DNA from: CAYNGH01 sp964396845
GTDB lineage: Bacteria; Vulcanimicrobiota; JAJTBE01; CAYNGH01
DNA: 14,463 nt
Assembly: GCA_964396845.1 (NCBI GenBank)
Contig: CAYNGH010000083.1
Span: 1 to 14,463 of the forward strand
Reading direction: 5' to 3'
This document shows, in pieces, positions 7,642 through 14,463 of the stretch. How positions within the stretch are numbered: the first letter of the stretch is position 1; every line of letters begins with the position of its first letter. Position numbers and translations under genes: made by a program. The notes under the pieces are model-generated. The model saw only the letters and a list, made by a program, of their open reading frames with translations. It did not search any database and was not told the origin of the DNA.

Positions 7642-8997
7642 ATTCCCGAAACAGACAATCTGAGTTTTAAAAAACTTCAGACCTCACTGGACAACCAGAT
7701 AAAGAGATTTTCAAAGATTCTTGAAGCCAACCCCGAGGATGAGTCGGTGCTGATGGCTTATGCCGAGGCGAATTTGCGCAAGGGCAACCGCCTTGAAGCA
7801 ATGAAGACATATCAGAAGCTGGCCCGCATCAAGCCTGAACAGGCTGAAGTTCGAATTTCTCTGGCCAGGATATATTCATCCATGGATCAACAGCATGATG
7901 CTTTCTCGGAATTAAAAAAAGTATTTGACAGGGAGCCCGGAAATATCGAAGCTCACCTGCTACTTCGAAACCTGTGCCGAAATTTCAACATACCCCAGGA
8001 TCTTCTGGAGCTTGAAGAACACCTGTCCTTTGAGGCTTCCCCGGGACGGGTCGAAATTTTCCTGCGGATGCACAATATGGAAAAACGGAAGTATGAAAAG
8101 CTCATCGGGGAATATGAACAGNNNNNNNNNNTAAACGATGATGCAGGGAACCCAATAATTATATTCAACCGACGCAAGGCTGAAGAAAGGCTGAAGCAGG
8201 TGGAGGAAACCCTGCGGGACCTCCATGAGATGACAAACCCGGATCTGGAAGATGAGCCGGAATATGACATGACAGCTGGAATTGACTTGGAAGAACCCCT
8301 GGCCCAGGAAATCCCCGAAGAAACGGGCCATGAATCTCTGGATATGCAGGAAGCGCCACCAGATATGGAATCCCCGGATGAGATTTTAATGGATGAACCA
8401 GTCCCTAAAAAGCAGGATGAGGAGCTGGATGATGAGTTAATCCAGGAGCAGTCGGAAGAAGAAGGTTTCGAACCGGAGCCCCCGTTGAGTCCGGAGGTTT
8501 CCTCTCCCGATGAAGACGAGCCTGAGGCGGAGTCCTCCTCAATGGAAGATGAACAGGAGTTGGAGAAATCCACCCATCACAACGAGATTTCCCCCCAGAG
8601 GAAGGAATTTTACGAAAGCATCAAAGGGCAGACCGAAGAAGTTCTGCAGGCTATCAACAAGACCAGAGGAGTTTCCACATCCCTCATTACCGACCAGCTG
8701 GGGCATATCCTCTATCATATCGGTTCGGATCCCTTTGATCCTGTGGAGCTGGCCTCCATCATCCTGCCGGGAATAGAACCCCTGATTCACTTCCGATCCA
8801 AGGGACAGGATCATGACAAGGAGCTTCTCCATTGGGTCCTTGAATTTAAAAGGGGTCTTATGATTATCCAACCCCTGGTAAAAGGAATATACCTGGTGGT
8901 TCTGGGAAACAAGGGCGCCAACTTCGGCGCGGTAAAATACAGCGTGGAAAAAAACTCCACAACCCTCATTGAAGCCCTGAACCAGGCTCCCGGGTAA
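7642..8997 (+). CDS. TPR protein with acidic linker and C-terminal Roadblock/LC7-like domain; contains a 10-N gap
   Basis: The likely start is ATT at 7642. In-frame GTG (7747) and ATG (7753) lie later but would cut the first TPR helix pair, which begins near 7681 ('SLDNQIKRFSKILEANPEDE'). From ATT the protein has 451 residues. TPR units cover residues ~14-130, followed by a charged helical stretch interrupted by Ns at residues ~161-164. Residues ~204-309 are a strongly acidic, disordered linker rich in Glu, Asp, Pro and Ser. Residues ~320-451 resemble a Roadblock/LC7 fold: 'GVSTSLITDQLGHILYHIG', a central helix, 'GLMIIQPLVKGIYLVVLG', then 'GANFGAVKYSVEK' (G425-N427) and a final helix. The end matches the stand-alone Roadblock protein at 5131-5484. 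Probably cytoplasmic. It may pair with that protein or replace it as an adaptor. TPR is confident; the Roadblock assignment is moderately so. Confidence 0.75.
   Translation: MPETDNLSFKKLQTSLDNQIKRFSKILEANPEDESVLMAYAEANLRKGNRLEAMKTYQKLARIKPEQAEVRISLARIYSSMDQQHDAFSELKKVFDREPGNIEAHLLLRNLCRNFNIPQDLLELEEHLSFEASPGRVEIFLRMHNMEKRKYEKLIGEYEQXXXXNDDAGNPIIIFNRRKAEERLKQVEETLRDLHEMTNPDLEDEPEYDMTAGIDLEEPLAQEIPEETGHESLDMQEAPPDMESPDEILMDEPVPKKQDEELDDELIQEQSEEEGFEPEPPLSPEVSSPDEDEPEAESSSMEDEQELEKSTHHNEISPQRKEFYESIKGQTEEVLQAINKTRGVSTSLITDQLGHILYHIGSDPFDPVELASIILPGIEPLIHFRSKGQDHDKELLHWVLEFKRGLMIIQPLVKGIYLVVLGNKGANFGAVKYSVEKNSTTLIEALNQAPG
8122..8131. other. Assembly gap of 10 Ns inside the TPR-Roadblock gene
   Basis: Ten Ns. 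The coding frame is the same on both sides and the flanks are both charged helix, so the true gap may be close to this length, but the sequence is unknown. Confidence 0.95.
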
Positions 8998-9002
8998 CCC
9001 CC

Positions 9003-11150
9003 GTGGCCAGAACAGGTGTCGGGACTACCCCTCCGGATGGATTCCTCCGTCCTGTCGGTGCTTTGATTGTCAGTGTTTTATTTGTTTATCTCACTTTTGA
9101 TCATGGCGGGCTTTATTCCCGGTCCAGGGCGTTGCTGTCCATTCTAATCCTCACTTTCATCAGCCTGAAGCTGTTGTTATCATCAGGGCCGGGAATCCCC
9201 CGAAATATCGCCATCGCCGGGGGACTCTATTTTTTCTTTTTTCTCATTTCCACCCTTTATTCCACGGATCTTCATGAATCCGCCGGAGAGCTGATATTCC
9301 ACCTGTGCGGTGCCTCGGGATTTGTGACCGGTTATTACCTGATGGCGGAAAAGAAATACTTCAAGCCTTTCTTTGTTTTCTTTATGAGCCTGATGTTTAT
9401 CCACAGTATCATTGCACTATATTATCACATGGTGAACCCCACAATCATGCCCAGAGCCTTTGGCCAGTTCTTTCAACCCAATGTTCTGGGGACTTATCTT
9501 GTCATTTTTCTGCCGGGATGCCTCGCATGTTATCTGCGGGTTTCTTCCAATCAGGGCCTTGTTGCCTCAGGCCTGGCACTTGGCGCCGGGGTAGCTGCCC
9601 TTCTGGCCACTGATTCCACCGGTGCTCTTGTATCGGCAACGATCCCCATGGCAGGGGTTCTCATCATATCCTTGCGGGCAACTTCCCGCCGTCGGGAAAC
9701 CCTTCTGCGGGGGATTGCAATGGTGGTATTTAGCATTGCAATTTTTCTGCCGGTGCACTACGGCGCCTTTTCTCCCCGGCAACAGGATAACTCCCTGACA
9801 AAATCTTCCCCGGCCCAGGAATCCCCGGTTCCCAACCCCGAAAGCAGTCTGGCCCGGTTTCATTTCTGGCAGGGAGCCCTGGAAATATTCAAATGGCGGC
9901 CCCTGATCGGTTCCGGNNNNNNNNNNTACCAGACAAGGCCAAAGTTTTACTCCCGCTATCCCCACAACTATTACCTGGATATTCTCTCAGGGGGTGGGAT
10001 ATTTGTGTTCATCTGTTTCGGGGTCATATTAATTCTGGTCTTTCATCAGATCATCCGGGGAGTATTCACCCCCATTGATTTGCCCGATGAAATAACCTGG
10101 GGAGTCAGGGGACTGGCCCTGGGCCTGGCAGGATGCCTCATTCACCTTATGGTAGAGGTGAGTTTTCATTTTGCATCAATATTCTTCCTGTTCTGGGCCA
10201 TATCCGGGATGCTGGCGGGAATGGCACAACCCGAGGCAACTTCTTCAAAGAAACCCCTGCCCAAGTCTGTCCGGATTGCAGGAGCCCTGGCCCTGATGGC
10301 GATTTCCATATTCCCCCTTACCACTTACCTTTCCCAGAGTCTTATAGAAACTGGCAACCAGCTTACTGAACAGGGAAAGGCAAAACAAGCCGGGCTATCA
10401 TATCACCGGGCCGTGAAGCTATCCCCCCTGTGGAGTGATGCAGCCCGCCAGCTCTCCACCCATTACTACTCCAAGGGACAGCTGGAGGAGTCCCACAGGT
10501 GGATTGACCGGGCTGTCAGTCTGAGTCCATACCGGGCGAGGCTTTATGTGTTGCGAGGAAGAATCCTGACAGAGCAGGGAATGATTCAGCAGGGAGCCGA
10601 GAACTTCCGGGAGGCCATATCTCTTGATCCCCAGAACCAGGTAATGGCATACGATCATTTGGGACACTATTACGAAACTACCGGCCATAAGCAGGAAGCC
10701 CTGAAGATTTACCTCCAGGTCTATGAAATATACGGTCAGGGGGATGTTTCCGACATATGGCATTTTCGAACCGACACCCTCAAGCCCCAGCTATCATCGG
10801 TCTATTACCGGACCGCCGGTATATATCTTGAAAAAAACCAGTTGGATGAAGGTATCAAATTTTACCGATTATCCCTGAAACTCAACAGGTCATCCCCGGC
10901 ATTCTTCGGACTGGGATATGCCCTGTATCGACAGGAAAAATATCAGGAAGCCATCGAAACCCTGAGCCAGGTAACCCTGATGGATCCTGATTTTTCGGGG
11001 GCTTATCTTTATCTTGCCTATTCTCACCAGGCCCTGGGAGAAACAGAACCTGCAAGAGAAAACATGGCAGAATATTACCGGCTGGAAAGAGAAAAGAACA
11101 GCAATGGCATGGAAGAAAATAATGACAGGAAAAAAAACCATATCCGTTGA
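9003..11150 (+). CDS. O-antigen ligase/polymerase-family (Wzy_C) membrane protein with C-terminal TPR domain
   Basis: The 715 residues comprise about 11 membrane segments (residues ~18 to ~430) followed by a TPR tail (~440-700). The Wzy_C signature is visible: 'PLIGSG' at ~300-305, a long extracytoplasmic loop, and 'PHNYYLDILSGGG' with H321, matching the H-N-x-Y-L motif of O-antigen ligases and polymerases. These enzymes move or polymerise lipid-linked glycans on the outer face of the inner membrane. Similar TPR-tailed members occur in protein O-glycosylation and LPS ligation, and sequence alone does not decide which acceptor is used. The GTG start has no clear Shine-Dalgarno and lies 5 bases after the previous stop, which suggests translational coupling. 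Ten Ns fall at residues ~305-308, in the conserved glycine motif. It opens the glycan block and links it to the signalling block. Confidence 0.87.
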   Translation: MARTGVGTTPPDGFLRPVGALIVSVLFVYLTFDHGGLYSRSRALLSILILTFISLKLLLSSGPGIPRNIAIAGGLYFFFFLISTLYSTDLHESAGELIFHLCGASGFVTGYYLMAEKKYFKPFFVFFMSLMFIHSIIALYYHMVNPTIMPRAFGQFFQPNVLGTYLVIFLPGCLACYLRVSSNQGLVASGLALGAGVAALLATDSTGALVSATIPMAGVLIISLRATSRRRETLLRGIAMVVFSIAIFLPVHYGAFSPRQQDNSLTKSSPAQESPVPNPESSLARFHFWQGALEIFKWRPLIGSXXXXYQTRPKFYSRYPHNYYLDILSGGGIFVFICFGVILILVFHQIIRGVFTPIDLPDEITWGVRGLALGLAGCLIHLMVEVSFHFASIFFLFWAISGMLAGMAQPEATSSKKPLPKSVRIAGALALMAISIFPLTTYLSQSLIETGNQLTEQGKAKQAGLSYHRAVKLSPLWSDAARQLSTHYYSKGQLEESHRWIDRAVSLSPYRARLYVLRGRILTEQGMIQQGAENFREAISLDPQNQVMAYDHLGHYYETTGHKQEALKIYLQVYEIYGQGDVSDIWHFRTDTLKPQLSSVYYRTAGIYLEKNQLDEGIKFYRLSLKLNRSSPAFFGLGYALYRQEKYQEAIETLSQVTLMDPDFSGAYLYLAYSHQALGETEPARENMAEYYRLEREKNSNGMEENNDRKKNHIR
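9917..9926. other. Assembly gap of 10 Ns inside the O-antigen ligase-like gene
   Basis: Ten Ns. The flanks 'GSG' and 'YQTRPKF' fit the family pattern G-S-G-x-G-x-[YF] with exactly three missing residues, so the gap size is probably right. Confidence 0.95.
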
Positions 11151-11215
11151 AAAACATACTGTAGGTATTAAATTCCGGCTATGGCCATTCCCTCAACACA
11201 CTTTGGAGATAAACC

Positions 11216-12679
11216 ATGGAAATGATGCGGGTCCTTCTCATAAACCCTCCCCGGATGCTGTCGGTGGACAGGTTTCCCACAGCATCACCTCCCCTGACAT
11301 TGGGTTATATCGGGGCAATGTTGCAGAATGAATTCCAGGTGCAGATTATCGACTGCGTGGCAGAAGGAATATCAAACAAGAAATACCTCAGCAAGGAACT
11401 GAACCTGTGGGGAATCGATTCTGATGAACTCAAAATGCGAATAACCCGCTTTGAGCCACAAATTGTAGGCATTTTGTCCGATGAATCCAGCCAGGATGAG
11501 ATGGTTGATCAGGTGGCGGAGGTATATAAGGAGTATTCCCGGCAGGTGGGCCGGCAGATCCTCACGGTGACCATGGGGGATCATTCCTCGGCAGGGCCGA
11601 AGCAAATGCTCAAAAAACGGCATGTGGACTTTGCCATAACCGGCGAGGCAGAGCTTCCCTTTTATCAGCTCTGCAAGGCCATCAGCGGTGGACAGGATTA
11701 TACCAAGATTAATGCCCTGGCATATCGCAACAGCAAGGGCAAGCCTATGGTCAATGAGAAGAAACAGATTGTCAAGGATATCGACCAGCTTCCATTCCCT
11801 GCAAGGCACCTGATGCCCATGGAAGCCTACTACAAGGCCGGATGCTACTTTACTCCGAGGGCGAAACCCTTCACAAACATGATCCTCACCAGGGGCTGTG
11901 GAAACAACTGCCTCTTCTGCCCCATTCCGGAAAACTATGGCAACCGAACCCGGGTTCGTTCACCTCAGAATGTCATGGAAGAAATCCTGATGCTGGTTCA
12001 GCATTTCGGGATCAAGGAAATATACTTTGAGGATGACAACCTTCTGTGGAACCTGGAATACACCTATGAACTATGCCAGCGCTTGACCTCGGCAGAACTG
12101 GATCTCATCTGGTCATGTCCCCTGGGGATTGTGGTCAGGGGATATAACCGCCGGGTTCTGGTGGAGATGAAAAAAAGCGGTTGCTATTCTCTGACCCTCA
12201 ACTTAGAATCAGGCAGTGACAGGATTCTGGGGGACATCATCAACAGCCCTAACGACAGGGATATTGTGATTAATTTCATCAAGGATCTCAAGAAACTGGG
12301 GATTCAGGTAATGGGCAAATTCCGGGTTGGCTGGCCCTACGAAAACCGGCAGGAAATCAAGGAAACCTACAACTTCATCGCAGACCTGCATCTTGATGGC
12401 TTTTCTGTCACTGCTGCCGTCCCCTACCCCGGCACTCCCTTCTGGGAAAAATGCATCAAAGAAGAACTCTTTGCAAAGCCATTTAAATTCCGGGAATACC
12501 TGACCAACCAGTTCTTCATCAACTCCACCAACTTCACCGTTGAAGGGCTTCCGGTCCTGATGGAAGAGGCAGAGAAAAACCTTCACAAAAAACTGCAAAA
12601 GTCCGGCGGAGGACAGATAATGGACTCCATCGGCGGTCTTCTGGGCAAGGTGATGCACCTTGGCAGGGAAGAAAAATAA
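11216..12679 (+). CDS. B12-binding-domain radical SAM protein
   Basis: The 487 residues start at ATG behind GGAGA (11205-11209, spacing 6). Residues ~1-165 form a cobalamin-binding-type Rossmann domain: 'RVLLINPPR', 'PPLTLGYIGAMLQ', 'TMGDHSSAGPKQML' and 'VDFAITGEAELPF'. Residues ~215-400 are the radical SAM barrel. The iron-sulfur cysteines are C228, C232 and C235 in 'CGNNCLFC', the canonical C-x3-C-x2-C motif. Other barrel elements include 'IKEIYFEDDNLLW' and 'LNLESGSDRIL'. This architecture is that of class B methylases and related enzymes, which use SAM and often cobalamin on unreactive carbons. The substrate cannot be read from sequence. Its place between glycan genes suggests modification of a sugar or lipid carrier, but that is inference. 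The stop codon abuts the Shine-Dalgarno of the next gene. Confidence 0.9.
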   Translation: MEMMRVLLINPPRMLSVDRFPTASPPLTLGYIGAMLQNEFQVQIIDCVAEGISNKKYLSKELNLWGIDSDELKMRITRFEPQIVGILSDESSQDEMVDQVAEVYKEYSRQVGRQILTVTMGDHSSAGPKQMLKKRHVDFAITGEAELPFYQLCKAISGGQDYTKINALAYRNSKGKPMVNEKKQIVKDIDQLPFPARHLMPMEAYYKAGCYFTPRAKPFTNMILTRGCGNNCLFCPIPENYGNRTRVRSPQNVMEEILMLVQHFGIKEIYFEDDNLLWNLEYTYELCQRLTSAELDLIWSCPLGIVVRGYNRRVLVEMKKSGCYSLTLNLESGSDRILGDIINSPNDRDIVINFIKDLKKLGIQVMGKFRVGWPYENRQEIKETYNFIADLHLDGFSVTAAVPYPGTPFWEKCIKEELFAKPFKFREYLTNQFFINSTNFTVEGLPVLMEEAEKNLHKKLQKSGGGQIMDSIGGLLGKVMHLGREEK

Positions 12680-12684
12680 GGGGG
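12678..12684 (+). promoter_or_regulatory. Shine-Dalgarno for the glycosyltransferase gene (TTG start at 12695)
   Basis: AAGGGGG overlaps the previous stop codon and lies 10 bases before TTG at 12695. The first GT-B strand (MRIAIDTRP) starts at that codon. Confidence 0.6.
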
Positions 12685-12694
12685 CGAGCATCCC

Positions 12695-13870
12695 TTGAGA
12701 ATCGCCATAGACACCCGGCCCCTGCAGTTATCATCAAAAGACTCGGGCACCGGGGTATATATCCGAAACTTGGTGGAAGCCATCTCCCGGCTGGATCACC
12801 GGAATCATTACATCCTGATATCCTTGAAAACCAGGGAAAGTTCACAGCTCAACCTTTGCCAGGGTTTTTTCCATCAATATCTTGAACTGGACTGTCCCCC
12901 CCTGGAACATCTGAATGTCATTCGAGATAAAATTTTCCTCCATCGGGAACTGTCACGACAGGATCTCGACATTATCCACTTCCCAGCCCCCTTCGAATTA
13001 AAGCTTTTCTTCGACACCACCAGTTGCCCCACCGTGGTAACCATTCTGGACATGACTCCCGTTCATTTTGCCGACCGGGTATTTGTAGGAAAAAGAAAGA
13101 TCCTGCAACCCCTTTATAATATGCTCATGGAGGAAGCCCGCAAAGCCCACCATACCATCGTCATATCCCAAAACACCGGCCAGGATGTGGAAAAAATAAT
13201 GAAAATTCCACCAGAAAAGATCACCACCACACACCTGGGTAAATCAGATAAATTCCGCCCCATCGATAATGAAAACTATCTGAAGCTTATCCGCCACACA
13301 TACAACCTTCCCCGACATTTTATCCTGTATGTGGGCGGGTTCTCTCTTCACAAAAACCTGCCGGCCCTCATCGAGGCCATGGATATCCTCTCGGATCCGG
13401 ATCATTACAGCAACCTCATCCCCCTGGTGATTGCCGGCAAGATGGATCGGTTCTTCCGGGATCATCTTCTGGAGCTGGTGCGAGCCCGCAGGCTGGAGGA
13501 AAGAGTAATCTTCACCGGCTTTGTGGCCCTGGATCATCTGCCGGGTTTATACAACCTGGCAGAAGCCTTTGTCCTGCCCTCTCTTTATGAGGGATTCGGC
13601 CTGCCGGTGTTAGAGGCTATGGCTTGTGGCATTCCCGTGGCCTGCTCCCGAACCTCATCCCTGCCCGAGGTGGCAGGAGAAGCAGCCTGTTACTTCGATC
13701 CAGAGAATCCCTCCCAGATAGCCGATTGCCTCAATCAGATAACAAAAGATCAGGATACCAGAAAAAGACTCCGGGAATCAGGGCTTGAGCAGGCCAGAAA
13801 ATTTACCTGGGAAAAAACTGCACAGATGACCCTGGAGGTCTATGAAAAGTTGGGAGGCAAAAAAGATTAA
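12695..13870 (+). CDS. Family 4 glycosyltransferase (GT-B, retaining)
   Basis: This 391-residue protein is a typical length for the GT4 family. The N-terminal acceptor-binding half opens 'RIAIDTRP' and has the glycine loop 'GTGVYIRNL' (~26-34). The C-terminal donor-binding half has 'YVGGFSLHKNL' (H219, K220) and the family's E-x7-E motif, E299 to E307, in 'EGFGLPVLEAMACGIPV'. No signal peptide is seen, so it probably works at the cytoplasmic face of the inner membrane, adding a sugar from a nucleotide donor to a growing glycan. The resemblance is to mannosyl- and related GT4 enzymes, but donor and acceptor are not decided by sequence. It starts with TTG 15 bases after the radical SAM gene. 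Its 3' end overlaps the gmhB ORF by 29 bases if that gene uses its ATG. Confidence 0.93.
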   Translation: MRIAIDTRPLQLSSKDSGTGVYIRNLVEAISRLDHRNHYILISLKTRESSQLNLCQGFFHQYLELDCPPLEHLNVIRDKIFLHRELSRQDLDIIHFPAPFELKLFFDTTSCPTVVTILDMTPVHFADRVFVGKRKILQPLYNMLMEEARKAHHTIVISQNTGQDVEKIMKIPPEKITTTHLGKSDKFRPIDNENYLKLIRHTYNLPRHFILYVGGFSLHKNLPALIEAMDILSDPDHYSNLIPLVIAGKMDRFFRDHLLELVRARRLEERVIFTGFVALDHLPGLYNLAEAFVLPSLYEGFGLPVLEAMACGIPVACSRTSSLPEVAGEAACYFDPENPSQIADCLNQITKDQDTRKRLRESGLEQARKFTWEKTAQMTLEVYEKLGGKKD

Positions 13871-14450
13871 CAGGGCAGTTTTTCTGGATCGGGACGGCAC
13901 CATCAACCGTGAAGTCAACTATCTTCACCGGAGAGAAGACCTGCGCCTTGTCCCTGGCACTGCAGATGCCCTGAAGCTGTTAGGGCGAATGGGTTTCCTG
14001 AGAATCATCATCACCAATCAATCGGGAATTGCCCGGGGATATTATAATCACGAAGCTCTCGAATGCATCCAGAATGAAATCCTCCGACGGTTGAAAGGTC
14101 AGGGCGCCGACATTGAAGGCTTTTATCACTGTCCCCATCATCCCATGGGAAAAATCCGGGAGTTTGCCATAAAATGCGACTGCCGTAAACCCCTGCCGGG
14201 GATGTTTCTGCAGGCAGAGAAGGATTTTAATCTTGAGATGAACAGATGCTGGGCCATAGGGGATCGAATCCGGGACCTGATCCCGGCAGTCAATCTTGGA
14301 AGCAGAGGAATCCTGGTTCTGACCGGGGCCGGCAGGGAAGAATTGAAAAACCGCCATCAATGGCCTGTCAAGGTGGAATTCATCGCCAGGAATCTATACC
14401 AGGGAGCAAAGTTCATCGCCGGGGAGATTTCTAATCAGGTAGTCACCTGA
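13842..14450 (+). CDS. gmhB: D-glycero-D-manno-heptose 1,7-bisphosphate 7-phosphatase (GmhB), HAD superfamily
   Basis: This HAD hydrolase removes the 7-phosphate of heptose 1,7-bisphosphate on the way to ADP- or GDP-heptose for LPS core or other heptose glycans. From ATG it has 202 residues. Visible motifs are the nucleophile D16 and acid/base D18 in 'FLDRDGTIN', motif II 'TNQSGIARG', and the GmhB-specific zinc cluster C97-x-H99 ... C112-x-C114 in 'CPHHP' and 'CDCRKPLPGM', followed by 'AIGDRIRDL' (motif IV). The zinc spacing matches the E. coli enzyme as I recall it. The start is uncertain. ATG at 13842 has GGAGG only 3 bases upstream. ATT at 13866 sits 8 bases after GGGAGG and would begin exactly at NRAVFLDRDGT. 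Heptose-7-phosphate isomerase and kinase partners are not in the window. The histidinol-phosphatase branch of this family is less likely in this glycan setting. Confidence 0.93.
   Translation: MKSWEAKKINRAVFLDRDGTINREVNYLHRREDLRLVPGTADALKLLGRMGFLRIIITNQSGIARGYYNHEALECIQNEILRRLKGQGADIEGFYHCPHHPMGKIREFAIKCDCRKPLPGMFLQAEKDFNLEMNRCWAIGDRIRDLIPAVNLGSRGILVLTGAGREELKNRHQWPVKVEFIARNLYQGAKFIAGEISNQVVT
13852..13857 (+). promoter_or_regulatory. Shine-Dalgarno that could drive an ATT start of gmhB at 13866
   Basis: GGGAGG inside the glycosyltransferase 3' end lies 8 bases before ATT at 13866, in the gmhB frame. Starting there removes an 8-residue extension. Confidence 0.35.
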
Positions 14451-14463
14451 AATGCCTGCCTGA

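Noticed and set aside
14452..14463. ATG after gmhB as the start of another gene
   Set aside because: It reads three codons and then a stop (M-P-A).
1..14463. CRISPR arrays, tRNA or rRNA genes, insertion sequences, transposases
   Set aside because: No direct-repeat arrays, RNA-gene signatures or transposase motifs were seen on either strand.

Overview
All eleven genes in this window lie on the + strand with short gaps or overlaps, and no convincing terminator interrupts them, so the window reads like one long operon or two abutting ones. The 5' gene is cut by the window edge. The next-to-last base group leaves no room for a further gene. There are two 10-base N gaps (8122-8131 and 9917-9926); reading frame is kept across both. 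GC content looks close to balanced. The O-antigen ligase-like protein and the GmhB-type heptose phosphatase suggest a diderm bacterium with a heptose-containing surface glycan. The draft-like assembly and the many TTG starts suggest a metagenome-derived genome. I cannot place it in a phylum.

Left part (1-8997), a signalling and scaffolding block: a giant TPR protein; a small membrane-anchored protein with a disordered tail carrying repeated short motifs; a protein with two DUF4388/PATAN-like halves, a coiled coil and a C-terminal beta-rich domain; a stand-alone Roadblock/LC7 protein (MglB-like fold); a single-domain CheY-like receiver; a soluble GAF-PAS histidine kinase; and a TPR protein with an acidic linker ending in a second, divergent Roadblock domain. 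No Ras-like (MglA-type) GTPase, the usual partner of Roadblock proteins, is present in the window.

Right part (9003-14450), a surface-glycan block: an O-antigen ligase/polymerase-family membrane protein with a C-terminal TPR tail, a cobalamin-binding-type radical SAM enzyme, a GT4 glycosyltransferase and GmhB. The join is tight: 14 bases separate the kinase from the TPR-Roadblock gene and 5 bases separate that gene from the ligase-like gene. This suggests the signalling block is co-expressed with, and may control, surface glycan assembly. That link is inference.

Translation starts are unusual. Five genes use TTG behind good Shine-Dalgarno sequences, one uses GTG, and for the TPR-Roadblock gene the best-supported start is ATT. 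A second ATT is a credible alternative for gmhB.
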